Shown one piece after another: positions 21,350 through 31,154 of a stretch of DNA of 64,000 nt. The position numbers were made by a program, and so were the translations under genes. The stretch lies in assembly GCA_034190945.1 (NCBI GenBank), contig CM067224.1, positions 60,607,040 to 60,671,039 of the forward strand. The letters run 5' to 3'. This DNA is from Octodonta nipae (Eukaryota > Arthropoda > Insecta > Coleoptera > Chrysomelidae). Numbering within the stretch: position 1 is the first letter of the stretch; each line of letters opens with the position of its first letter. The notes beneath the pieces are model-generated. The model had not been told where the DNA came from and made no database searches. It saw nothing but the letters and a program-made list of their open reading frames with translations.

Positions 21350-21990
21350 ATATCAGTAGAGGATGGGACACTTGAGGACAAAAAGCACGTGGTCCCAAAA
21401 TGCGGGGACACTTGAGGACACCTAACGGCAAAGGGGCTAACCTAACGTGACTACCGGGAGGACTTCCGTCGTGTGTCAGGTGGAGTCGGGGCACGTTCTC
21501 GGGGCGCGTTGTAGGAGGGTGCCGGGGCGTGGGTGAGGCGCAGGGGTGGTGTCCTTGGGATCGGGAGCGGTCCGCGGTTGTTGGGGGGTGGTGAACCGTG
21601 ACGTCATTGGCTTAACGGGCGGTCGGGTACATGGGTCAGTCGTGGTGATGTCTTAACGGGAGACGTTCGGGACCTAGGGACCTTCGTCGGGGCGGGTGGT
21701 CAGCGAGAGGCAAGAGGGAACGCGGGGTGAGAGTATCGGGGGTGGCAGGCGTAGGGAACGCGGTGGCTACCCGAGTACAATGGCAGCTTACTGTATCAGC
21801 TGTGAAACAAAGAATACGGCCCTCGGATTCACATAGTCGGGTTCGATAATTTTGAGTTTACTTAAATAAAGAGTGCTAAGTATCGGTACCTGCACGAGAG
21901 CGGCAAGTCGTTCGAGTCTCTGCTTTTGTCGGATAAACCAGGTCGCCTAGTCTGGGCGTTAAATCTCTTAATATAGAGAATTCGGCGTTT
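21350..21990. other. G-rich, high-GC island of unknown origin
   Basis: This block stands out from the AT-rich surroundings. By hand count 21541-21600 has 31 G and 10 C in 60 bases, so it is also strand-asymmetric. It starts with a near-tandem GGGGACACTTGAGGACACC / GGGACACTTGAGGACAAAAA pair. Toward the right AAATAAAGAGTGCTAAGT (about 21865) looks like a polyadenylation signal, followed by less biased sequence to GGCGTTTTTAAGCAAAAAAA. A solo LTR or a LINE 5' end would fit, but no second copy exists here to prove it. Confidence 0.5.
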
Positions 21991-23083
21991 TTAAGCAAAA
22001 AAAAATGCATAGCCCAAAATTCCCAAATATTTAGGGACACATAATATAATTAAAATAATTCAACGAAGGCAATAACAAATGTTAGTATAAACAAGCGAAA
22101 ATCAAGGAAACTGGTTGAAAATGCGGAGGCTGGTTGATTCTAAATAAATCCTTCATTTTCATCTTTACAATAATGCAACAGATTCTGTCATTGGGCTATA
22201 CGAAACCAAACAAATAGTTTTGTTTGGATCCGTCTGCTTGTTATGCAACCACAGCCAAATTCGTGTTTGTTATTTGTACCTGGGCTGTAGTACATGGTAT
22301 ATTTAGGTTAATTTAGAATTCTGTTACCTGCCATTCTATTGCTTGTACAGTTACAAGGTTCCTTTTATACTTGGTTAGTTGATCGACTATATTGTTTAGG
22401 CGTGCCTCTAGCATTTAGCCTAAAATAAATAATTTTCATTGCTGCCACGGGTTACTCGTTTAGCTAGCAGCGCTGGATTTATGAAAGTAATTTAAAACTG
22501 CAGACCCACGAACTATAATTGTGATACACCAAATTGGACAGTTTCTTTTTACTGCGTATTCAACAATATAAAGAAAATATGGAAACTGTATTGTGGTCAA
22601 AATACGCATTGAATATAAAAATGTTTAGCAATAAATATATCAAAATTTAAACAACATTTTCACAGTGTCAAGGAAAAATGTTGATCTGGTAACCTTATAT
22701 TCTATTCAGAAAGGAAGAGGAAAGGAGAAAAGCTGAAAGAAGCTTTATTAGATTTTCTCTTGAAAGGAAGATAGTCTTTAAATTTTAAAACCCTAAAGGG
22801 TAACGTGGGAGATACCCGCATCCCCTTGAACTGTTTGATGTGAGAAATATAATATTCACAGCTCAAAACGTATTTTTGTGAAAGATATTTAAATAAATAC
22901 AATTTTTTTGGGAAAATCGGATGATGTGACATACATTTTGCTAGTAATCAACAAAAAACCGTTTTATGAGAAAGTTAACTTTATTTTTTAATTTGTAAGG
23001 TAGTAAAGTTTAAAGAGAATCTTTGGAAAATAGGTAAAAACAAACTCTGCCTTAGAAAACATGCGATATATGAGTTAAAAATA
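21991..23083. other. non-coding stretch, nothing recognised
   Basis: No supported frame. The 76-codon minus-strand frame at 22702-22932 has no family signature. Confidence 0.4.
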
Positions 23084-23085
23084 TA

Positions 23086-23114
23086 CACTCACTGACAAAG
23101 AAATCGCAACACCC
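23086..23114 (+). repeat. Tc1-type terminal inverted repeat, left-facing relic
   Basis: CACTCACTGACAAAGAAATC followed by GCAACACCC, preceded by TA. The complement (GGGTGTTGCGATTTCTTTGT then CAGTGAGT) is at 58360-58388. From memory this string is a common insect Tc1-family terminus. The transposase expected to the right is not readable. Confidence 0.6.
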
Positions 23115-23542
23115 AGAAAGAGATGTCTAAATTTAATATTGTTTTGGTAAATCGTTGATGCTTTAGTAAGGAGTAAATAATTAAAATTAATCGATGTCTA
23201 GCAATGTTAAAAAGCCTAGATAGAGGACGTGTTCATTTCGAGACAAACTGATGTAACTAAAAGAATTTACTGCTGATTTCAAATATACAGGGTAGCACTA
23301 AAAAATTCCAAAGATCATGTGGAATATCAAAGCTTCTTTCAAACTGGAACAAAATTGAAATGGTTATCGACTAAATTTGGGGCTCCTAGGTAAGACCATG
23401 TTATAGTTATAGTAATTGAGATCAAAGAAATCTTCATGTTCCAGATGTCACATTAAAGACATAGGGGAAAATCCCGGAAAAACCTTATGAACTATCCCGA
23501 TACAGGGTTGTTCAAAAGAACCATTACTAATTTCATCCTTGA
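23115..23542. other. decayed element interior, no frame
   Basis: Contains two copies of an ACAGGGT word (23288 and 23503) but no readable protein. Probably the remains of the element whose terminus is at 23086. Confidence 0.3.
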
Positions 23543-24031
23543 TTATTGGTAACCAGGAACGGCTGAATTCGACAGAAGTGCTAGTAATGTGGTTGAATCT
23601 TGAAATTGTATCTTATGACCAAGGTTCCAGGCATATTCACAAATTTTTGGCTTTTCGAGTTGTCGTTTTTTTATATAATTTTTGTGTTCATTTATTTGAA
23701 AATTTATAGGTCTAGATGTTTCTACAGTATAAAACGTGTTACACTCGCAAGGAAGTGTATAAATGCAGTTTTTCGAGTTTTGGGTTCCGTTATTTTGTTT
23801 AGTATTTGATATAACTGATTTCAGTGTATTTCTTGTTTTGAATGATGTTTTAACATTAAACCTGTTACCCAGTCTTTTCACTTTCAAACTAGAGATGCCA
23901 CAACTATCTTTCGGAAAACAACCCAGAAATATTTCAAAATTTTTGTATATTGTATATGCAAAAATATGCAAATTCAATACGCATAGTAAATAATTTCTCA
24001 CAGTCCCCCAAATAGATTCGCTTAGTCGCAT
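23543..24031 (-). pseudogene. Penelope-like element, GIY-YIG endonuclease fragment
   Basis: The 162-codon minus-strand frame reads VKRLGNRFNVKTSFKTRNTL at about residues 51-70, NCIYTLPCECNTFYTVETSR near 91-110, and INEHKNYIKKRQLEKPKICE followed by YAWNLGHKIQFQDSTTL. This is the Penelope linker (K..GNRFNV.TSFKT..TL) followed by the GIY-YIG domain, with the zinc-like CXC of Penelope endonucleases in PCEC. The two defining strands are altered: GIY is CIY and YIG is YTV. The conserved R of ETSRP and the EHK of the catalytic helix are kept. The RT domain that should precede it is absent. The first 40 residues look unrelated and may be chance extension. Opposite-strand frames at 23600-23993 are shadows. 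Confidence 0.8.
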
Positions 24032-25371
24032 GATATATACCTATCACAATTTTGATTACAATAATAGTTCTACAACGATTGTTACACTTTAACCATTGAC
24101 CACGTGCTGCAGGTCTTTCTGCGTTCTTACTCTACAACTAAAAGCATTTGAAACGCTTATTTAATATTTCTCACAATCCAATATTTATCAGCATGTGATT
24201 ATGATGATATAAACGTAAAATTCATCTTGCCATATCTATATCTTGTAGATAGGTAATAAGTTTTTTTACAAGTTCAAATAAAATATAAATAATAGTGATC
24301 CATGATTATGAAAACACACCCAACAAATCATTAAAATCGGTGCAGTCATTTAGGAACAGTAAAAATACTTTTGTTACTAAGACTCCTTTTACAAAGACGA
24401 AATTATCTGATGATCTTCAAAAAGAAATCTTCAGAAATCACTACATGTTATAAAATAAAGTCCTCCGCCGCGTCTGTCTGTCTGTCTGTTCGCAATAAAC
24501 TTTAAATCACCGCACCGATTTTCGTGCTGTTTTCACCAGTGGATAGAGTGGTTCTCGAAGAAGATTTTAGTATATAATTTGCTAACTGTTTATATAAATT
24601 AGCTGAAATATAACGATATTTGTTGGAGGTGTCGGAACAAAATAAGCCGTCTGGGACCTTTCAACGAAAACGATGCCTAAACTCTTTGAGATATAACAAA
24701 ATAATGTATGGTGAAATTGTGTATCTTATAGAGGTCTACAAGAAAGTCACAGATGGCATATATCTATCTCTTAAGGATAGCATGTTATACTCATTTTAAT
24801 ATTTTAAAAAATTGGGCAATTATAAAGCGGTAATTGGAACGCTATTTAGACAAGTACAGTATTAATCCTTATTTTTTTAAATACCTTAGTTGGCTTCAGC
24901 ATTTCATGAAGAATTTTTCCTTTTACACCATGCAAATTAAATGAATACCTTCGGAGATATAGCAAAATCAAAATATGTAACACGCAACGAAATTAATTTC
25001 GTGTCGCAGTGATTCGACCGCTCCCTCTGACCCCGCGCCACGCGTCCAAGCTGTAGATGTACTCCACGTAGTAAAAGGCCCTATTTCTTTCAGTAGTATT
25101 TGTGTTAGAGTTATTGGAGGGTAGAAATAAGAAAATTTTCTAAAATTTTAACCCTGAAAATAAAGATATGGTAATTTCAGTAGTCGATAATTTCAGTAGT
25201 ATTCCTATTTTTCAAGGTATAACTTATGAAAACATTTCAAGGACTTTGTAAAGCAATATGTCTGTTATAAGACGACACTTATTGGGAAAGTATGCTTTCT
25301 AAAGCTTTATTTGAATTGAATAAACAAGTGGAATCTCTGTCAGGAAAATCTAGAAAAGTTTTTGATTCACC
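24032..25371. other. dispersed-repeat-like leader upstream of the Helitron helicase
   Basis: Around 24445-24780 the phrases GTCCTCCGCCGCGTCTGTCT, CACCGATTTTCGTGCTGTTT and GAAATATAACGATATTTGTT resemble, from memory, a leader repeated in insect genomes. Around 25010-25060 a GC-richer block reads TTCGACCGCTCCCTCTGACC. These may be the 5' part of the Helitron whose helicase follows, but no TC terminus can be assigned. No intact frame. Confidence 0.35.
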
Positions 25372-26329
25372 TTGCCATTAAATTTCAATTTAATTACAAC
25401 AATCAATACAGAGTATTTACGAGAAACTAACTATAACTATTTGAGACTTTTGCAAGTCATTCAAGATGAATGTCGCTTGAATGCTGAACAAAAAAATTGT
25501 TATGACCTAATACTGTACTCACATAATAATAGTAATGAAGGTAAAACTTTTTTAGATGCCCCTGGAGGCACAGGTAAAACATTATTAGCAAAAGTACGAT
25601 CCGACAGAAAAATTGCCCTAGCTGTGGCATCGTCCGACATAGCAGCCATACTTTTGGAAAGTGGGCGAACCGCCCATCTCATAAAGCGGTTGAGGCACTA
25701 CACAGGACAATGCGAGATCTGCGCAACAGTAACTGCCCAATAGGTGGTTGTACTGTTTTATTCTCTAGAGATTTCCGTCAAATTTTGCCAGTTATAACTA
25801 TGGGAACGTGAGCAGATGAAGTCAATGCATCGCTCAAAAGATCGCATCTTTCTCACATATAACGAAATGTGAACTTAGAAATATGGGGATTTTATCGTTT
25901 AGCGAATATAATTGGCAATTTTTAACGACTTAGTCCAAATAGGAAATGGTGAATTTCAAGCAGGAAATGTTTATGTAAATTTTAAAAATATTTGTGTTTT
26001 GGTGTAAAATGTGGAAGAAGTTATTGAACAATTTTATCCCGATATTAGTAACATATCCACTAAGAAACTAAATTGGTTTCAAATTAATATTAAAATTAGG
26101 TGCTCCTGTTATATTACTAAGAAGTTTGAGTCCACTGAAACTGTGCAACCATAGTAGTAGTCTTTTTTTTCTTTTTTGATCGAATGTATCATATTAACTG
26201 ACAACGCAAATGGTGAAACTGTTTTTATAGCAAGAATTTCCAGTTAAAACGGCTACAATTTTCTGTAAAAATAGCGTTTGTAATGACAATTAATAAAGCG
26301 CAGGGTTAAACATTAAAAGTTGCTGGGTT

Positions 26330-26570
26330 CTAAGGCGTAGCCAGGAGATTTTTGCCAGGTGGGTTGGATAATTTTTTCGGGGGGCTTGGATAATTTTTTT
26401 GATTGATGATGGGCTGATTAAGTATTCACGTATTTCCAGGATATATAAAATTGTATAAACATAATATTTATTCTTATGAAAAAAATTATTAACAGGTTAA
26501 AATTTAATCTTGAAAACAAAATTTCCAAAATTTCGGGGGTGTTTGAACCCCCGCTGGATATTTGCTTGGC
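26330..26570. mobile_element. short GGCGTAGCCAGG element inserted in the Helitron helicase
   Basis: Splits the helicase between KVAG and VDLST. It begins TTCTAAGGCGTAGCCAGGAG and carries a hairpin GGGGGTGTTTGAACCCCC at about 26535-26552. A diverged copy lies on the other strand at 59440-59665 (GTATTTCCAGGATATATAAA against the complement of TATATATTCTGGAAATACAT). It is a non-coding, MITE- or SINE-like element. Confidence 0.6.
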
Positions 26571-26888
26571 GTAGATTTAAGTAGATTTAAGCACACAGTG
26601 CTTTTCGCACATGCAATTGTATGTTGCTCCCTCAGGTGTTACTTCGAAACAAAATTTGTTCGTTTTACAAGTGATCAGGTTATTAATGTCGTATACAAAG
26701 AATGTACTTAGAAACGAATCTAAATGTTTTCTGTTTTGTTTGCATCATCATAAATAATTATTATGTATAACGAGAAGAGATGATTGATTTTTTGTTTGTT
26801 ACGATTTCACTCAAAAACTGCTCAACCAATTTTACTGAAATCTGCAACTCCTTGGGGTAAGAAAGGGTAGTTTATATTTTCTGTGAAG

Positions 26889-26918
26889 AACCCGGGCGAA
26901 GCAGGGACGGGTTACTAG
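26889..26918 (+). terminator. Helitron 3' terminus: hairpin plus CTAG
   Basis: AACCCG at 26889-26894 pairs with CGGGTT at 26908-26913, followed by A and CTAG at 26915-26918, then a host T. This is the subterminal-hairpin and CTRR arrangement that defines the Helitron end and acts as the rolling-circle stop signal. Confidence 0.85.
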
Positions 26919-27469
26919 TTATAGCTAAGAACCATCTCGATCAAGTCAACTTTCAAACACAAAACGCATCAAAATCGGTTTGTTCGTTTAGGAGCTACGT
27001 TGCCATACACACAGATCTACATATAGACACCTTAAACTCGTAACACCTCCCTTTTTGTGTCGGGGGTTAAACATCATACATAACTTAAAACTTATTTAAT
27101 TGTAAATAGTCTATTACGGAGATAAGAAGTATAATCTTTTCTGAAAACATTACCAACTAGCTGTCGTCATATTTTTAATGTTCATCAGGTTATATTTTTC
27201 TTGTTCACCCAATCGAAATACAATTTGATTTGCATGTTATTGACAAGTACGCCTGGAAAACGTGACCAGTTTTACCAATGATGACATTTGCATCAGAAAA
27301 ACTTCTCAGAAGAGTCTATGGAAATAACAGCAAATGATAATATTTTTTAGTATGCTAAATAGGATTTATTAGAAACTTATTTATTGATTATATAGAACAG
27401 CCGAATTAGACTTAAAAAACATAACTCATGGACGATTCCGACAAATAAATGAAATTTTTGGGAGCAATG
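26919..27469. other. repeat-like tail, then unassigned DNA
   Basis: At 26920-27070 the phrases CGCATCAAAATCGGTTTGTT, GCCATACACACAGATC and TTTGTGTCGGGGGTTAAAC resemble, from memory, a widespread insect repeat tail. From 27080 to 27465 nothing was recognised. Confidence 0.35.
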
Positions 27470-28115
27470 CATTTTTAACTGACTTCCAAAAAGGAGGAGG
27501 TTATCAATTCGTCGCGAATGTATGTTACCTGATTTCTTCACCTGTTGTGTACCGATTTGGACGATTATCCTCTTGTTTAATTGAGTATATATCCGGATTC
27601 GTGAAACTTGAAATTTGGGAATACAATTCTTTTGGGAAAGTGATGAAAACATGCGTGCATGGAAATCGACTAACATACCTAACATATTGGTCGATTTTCA
27701 TAAAACCCTTTGTCGATGTGGATATTTTTTTAACTGTAATCTATTAAAGAAGATCCCTAGATAGTTGCATATCCTTTTCTGCGACTTGCAACATACAGTT
27801 TTGCCGAAAATCCTCGAAAAATTCAATATTCTTATCAATAATTCCATCGAAGTAACTGACATTTCCTCATAAATATTTTAATTCAAACGTAATAGTGCGG
27901 GAATTGCAGGCACTGGAAATTTTAGCACATACTTAGTATATTATATTATTTTCAGCTCCTGAAATCAATGAGTACCAAGCTAATTCTGTTTGTATACCTA
28001 CCTGGCAAATACCGATTTAAAAGAAAGTTTTTCAATTTTGCGAAGATGGTGTTTTTGGAGTCGTCTACTCCAATTCAGTGACAACGATGTCCAGCTCTAA
28101 ACTGCTATTTGGTAC
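27470..28115 (+). repeat. family N element, copy 1
   Basis: Begins TAACTGACTTCCAAAAAGGA and GGAGGTTATCAATTCGTCGC, then GGATTCGTGAAACTTGAAAT, CATGCGTGCATGGAAATCGA, AATAGTGCGGGAATTGCAGG and CAATTTTGCGAAGATGGTG. The second copy at 61105-61760 follows the same order throughout. A related head is present inverted near 8272-8306. No coding capacity. Confidence 0.75.
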
Positions 28116-28830
28116 GATTATACACAGGGTGTTTAGTAGCACAGAGTCATCCGTCGAATTCATATCGATTTATAAAATAAATATTTTATCATTTCTTAGT
28201 GCAAATTTCACAGCGGATTCAATTATACAGTAAACTTTTCCAGAAGTGCTTGTTCATCACAATAAGTTAAGAGCAATCACTAATAATATTAAAAGTTCAA
28301 TTTAATATGTAGTTTTGGGAAGTTTTGATAGACTGCTATGATTGACTACCACAAGGTATATAGATATACATACAGAGCAAATAATTATATTACCTAGCCA
28401 TCAGTAGTTCAATATATATGATAGTGAAATTATAGAGCGGAGTAGAATAGTTGTTAAATAGGGTGGTTATAAAATGTTAAAATAAATCTATACCTATAAG
28501 GTAGACCATTAACAGTTGAATTTACAAGTTGCTTAGAATATAGATTGGAATGAAATTACGGGTATAAAAAAAGTTATATGGGGTGGGAATAAGTAGATTT
28601 TTTCTTTTAGTGCGTAGCCGAAGTTCCTGGGTTCTAAAATGGACTACTTCTTAAACAAGTGTAGAGGAGTTATTGTTATACAGAGTGAAAATATTTCAAC
28701 CATCATATCCTACGGAGTAGGATGATAGTTACAGAAGGCAGTGAAAAGTTTTATGATAGGCAGCCATATGTACCGGATGCTTGGAATATAGGGTAAAGTG
28801 GGCGAAAATAGTGATTGGCTCATTCAGGTG
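28116..28830. repeat. family W-like minisatellite, diverged
   Basis: Contains ACACAGGGTGTTTAG, ATAGGGTGGTTATAAAATGT, ATACAGAGTGAAAATATTTC and TAGGGTAAAGTGGGC at irregular spacing. Similar in style to family W but without its conserved ends. No frame. Confidence 0.45.
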
Positions 28831-28871
28831 CTGAAACTCTATAAAGTAAATCTCACTGAATGAAGCCAACT

Positions 28872-29420
28872 GTTCGATTCAAACTGAACCCATTCCAATC
28901 AGAAAGGGTATATTCCAGGGAGACTCTCTTCGCCCGCTGTGGTTCTGCCTTGCTATGAACACACTCTCACACAAACTCAACTCGACTAACTTTGGGTTCA
29001 GTCTCAAGCACAACAACGTACAAGCATTAAAGATAAACCATTTGTTATACATGGACGACTTAAAGTTGATGGCAGCTACGAAACAACAGCTGCATGATAT
29101 GCTTAAAATAGTAGAAGGATTCTCTAATGACATTCATATGTAATTTGGCGTAGATAAATGCCGAATTTTAATATAGTTAAAGGCAAAATACAGCAGGGGC
29201 CCTACGAAATGGGAGATGGCACCTCAATTGAATCCATGGAGAAAGGCCATACTAACAAATACCTTGGAATAAAGCAGGCTCAACGAATTGATCACACCAC
29301 CATGAAAAAGGACCTAACAACAGAGTTTTATAGAAGGGTAAGACGACTGCTGAAGACTTAACAGTAAAAATTTGTTTCAGGCTATTAACACCTACGGGTG
29401 TTAGTTGCGTAGTTACTCTT
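28872..29420 (+). pseudogene. R2-like LINE reverse transcriptase, palm fragment
   Basis: Reads PIPIRKGIFQGDSLRPLWFC, LAMNTLSHKLNSTNFGFSLK, then LKINHLLYMDDLKLMAATKQ and LHDMLKIVEGFSND. IFQGDSL and YMDDLKL are RT motifs B' and C, the latter with both catalytic aspartates. A stop follows, then FGVDKCRI in frame, and after a shift NIVKGKIQQGPYEMGDGTSI and KYLGIKQAQRIDHTTMKKDL. The last block continues in the copy at 47735-48780. Family placement (RLE-type, R2-like) rests on the C-terminal endonuclease in the copy at 59920-60689. It is cut off at 29420 by a family M element. At least two frame lesions are present. Confidence 0.8.
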
Positions 29421-29645
29421 TATAATTATAACAAAATACAAATCTAGACAATAAATAACACATTCAATGTTGTTAGGTACCTACACACAAAGTAAAAAAT
29501 GTAAACAGTAAAAGGTGCTCACTCTGTACAAATTAATTACCTACCTATCTAGTAAGTCCGTGCCAAGCAACAATCATGTTTGATGATGTTGTAGATAAGT
29601 ACACAATAGTACCGCCTTTAAGATTTATAGGTGAACCAAAGTATA
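29420..29645 (+). mobile_element. family M small element, copy 2
   Basis: TATAATTATAACAAAATACA, ACACATTCAATGTTGTTAGG, AAAAAATGTAAACAGTAAAA and GGTGCTCACTCTGTACAAAT match copy 1 in order. It interrupts the R2-like LINE after the sequence equivalent to TACACGTGTTCAGTTCTCAG in the 48-kb copy. Toward the right, CCGTGCCAAGCAACAATCAT matches the complement of the hairpin arm of copy 1. Confidence 0.7.
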
Positions 29646-29654
29646 TATTTTTCT

Positions 29655-29830
29655 ATTATTCCAGTTTCAGGGAGGCAGGGCATGAGTGCTATTTCTTATA
29701 TTTACTCTACTTTCTTTTAAACTAAGACTTTTAAATTACTTTCAGTAAAGCATTATATAATCAATTGTCTGAATTTTCAGCTCAGTAGATCACGTATTAA
29801 ATAATAAATTATTAAATCTTTTAGACAATT
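29655..29830 (-). repeat. family R1, copy C (short fragment)
   Basis: ATTCCAGTTTCAGGGAGGCA, GGGCATGAGTGC, and TATATAATCAATTGTCTGAA parallel the 3' segment of copies B and E. The terminal GAGTCC..CTCGCA motif is missing. Confidence 0.55.
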
Positions 29831-30159
29831 TATATTTCAAATTTCTGATGAAACCAGACTTGACGAAACATATTTCAAATTTAAAGAAATAAAAAATGAA
29901 AATTTAAAGTGTTTGTTGTTTCATTTCATGCTTCAGTGAGGGCGATCCTGTACTAAATTTATGTATATATAATTTTAAACTGAGATTTTTTGATTATTAC
30001 ATTAAATATACTCGTTCTGAGATTTGACTTCATAGAAATGACCTTTTAGGCTGTAGGAGTTACAATTACCTTGTTTTAATAGTAAATTTACTAATTTTGA
30101 GGCCTTCGGAGGGGGCGATCGCCTCCCCTTGGATCCGCCCATGAACGAAATAGACAAGA
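29831..30159. other. unassigned DNA with a small CG-rich inverted motif
   Basis: At about 30105-30142, GGAGGGGGCGATCGCCTCCC followed by CTTGGATCCGCCCATGAACG forms a short hairpin. It looks like the end of an old MITE, but the other end was not found. Confidence 0.3.
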
Positions 30160-31023
30160 AGGCAAAACAAACAACGTTGCACAATTTTTTTAGGTACCAT
30201 TTTCTCCTTTGCCTCTCAACCGATTTTCTTCATTTTTGTTTTGTTAAGTAGCTACTGACGACCTTCAGTGCAGAATGCTAATATTAATGTATAATACTGT
30301 TTCATTCATTAAATAAAATATAATAAAAATTCATTATTTACGTCCATATTGTCAACGCCAAACAACTGACAGTGCCGCCGAAACCATTCCGTTAAAATTC
30401 CAAACATTGAGTAATTATATATGGAGCGATCGTGATTCTTAGAGCAATTACTTCTGGAAGTGCCATACAAGCCTTGTTATTGTTTAGTGTTAAAATAGTC
30501 AATGAGTAGATCAGTATTGATTTTTCGGACGAGTTGCGGTAACTTTCATATTAAATGTTCTGTTTTTAATGTGAATTTAATTATTTGATTAATATATTAT
30601 TATCACAACCTTTCCGGAGGTGTTGTAAAAAATTGTCAGACAGCGGACAATAGAGAATGTAATAAATAATTAAGTTCTCCTAGGGTTGTTGGTCCTCTCT
30701 TTTTTTTTAATATTCCTGAACTTGATTGAAATGACGAAAACTTTTAAGTTGCTAAGAACAATCTTCCAATAATTATATCGAATATTTTGCCGGGAGTGGT
30801 TCCCGTAAAAAATTTGGGGGGTCATTCATTTATCAAAAATATTTCGACTACCGATATTTGATTACATTTTATTTTTTTATTGCAACAATTTGTCAATATG
30901 GGTAAACAGTTTTGGTCATTACATCTACTTCTCAGATTTCTCCACAACTCTGTTTCTTATAAAAATATAGTTTTTACAATTTCATGAAATAGGGTCGAAT
31001 TTCGACCACTGGGCGACCACTAG
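30160..31023 (+). mobile_element. Helitron family A, copy 1 (non-autonomous, unfilled)
   Basis: Collinear, as complement, with 41962-43413. Shared phrases include TTAGGTACCATTTTCTCC, CTACTGACGACCTTCAGTGC, TGTTATTGTTTAGTGTTAAA, GTTCTCCTAGGGTTGTTGGT and GGGTCGAATTTCGACCACTG. The 3' end is a palindrome GGTCGAATTTCGACC, then ACTGGGCGACCA and CTAG at 31020-31023, followed by T. The 5' TC end is diverged. It encodes nothing. At about 30834-30836 it preserves the uninterrupted site into which a second Helitron is inserted in copy 2. Confidence 0.85.
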
Positions 31024-31154
31024 TCAGCGAAAAATGACGACGACAGTGATCTGCAGGTTACCATCTCTTCATCATCTTCAAATTAGAGTAATTTCAAAAA
31101 CATATTATGTATGAGTACATAAACATATTTTATGTAATATGAAGTTGTTTCATT
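31024..31154. other. spacer between Helitron A copy 1 and R1 copy D
   Basis: Short AT-rich stretch, nothing recognised. Confidence 0.4.

Larger units (their letters stand above)
25372..26918 (+). pseudogene. Helitron PIF1-type helicase remnant with 3' terminus
   Basis: The first frame gives LRETNYNYLRLLQVIQDECR, LNAEQKNCYDLIL and FLDAPGGTGKTLLAKVRSDR. APGGTGKT is the Walker A motif of the superfamily 1 helicase in Helitron Rep/Hel proteins, and KIALAVASS is motif Ia. A deletion after SGRTAHLI removes the Walker B region, but LRDLRN-like and GGCTVLFSRDFRQILPVITM sequence survives in another frame at 25690-25805. Stops then accumulate. MTINKAQG (motif VI region) is readable at about 26280-26310, and the C-terminal end SHMQLYVAPSGVTSKQNLFV at about 26612-26680. 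An unrelated segment at 26330-26570 splits these. The element ends with a hairpin and CTAG at 26918. No HUH Rep domain was seen, so it is a decayed partial copy. Confidence 0.85.

Noticed and set aside
21210..21494. 94-codon frame as a single protein
   Set aside because: Its first ~48 residues are G-rich-island antisense and only the remainder is RTE endonuclease; it is a join of two unrelated sequences.
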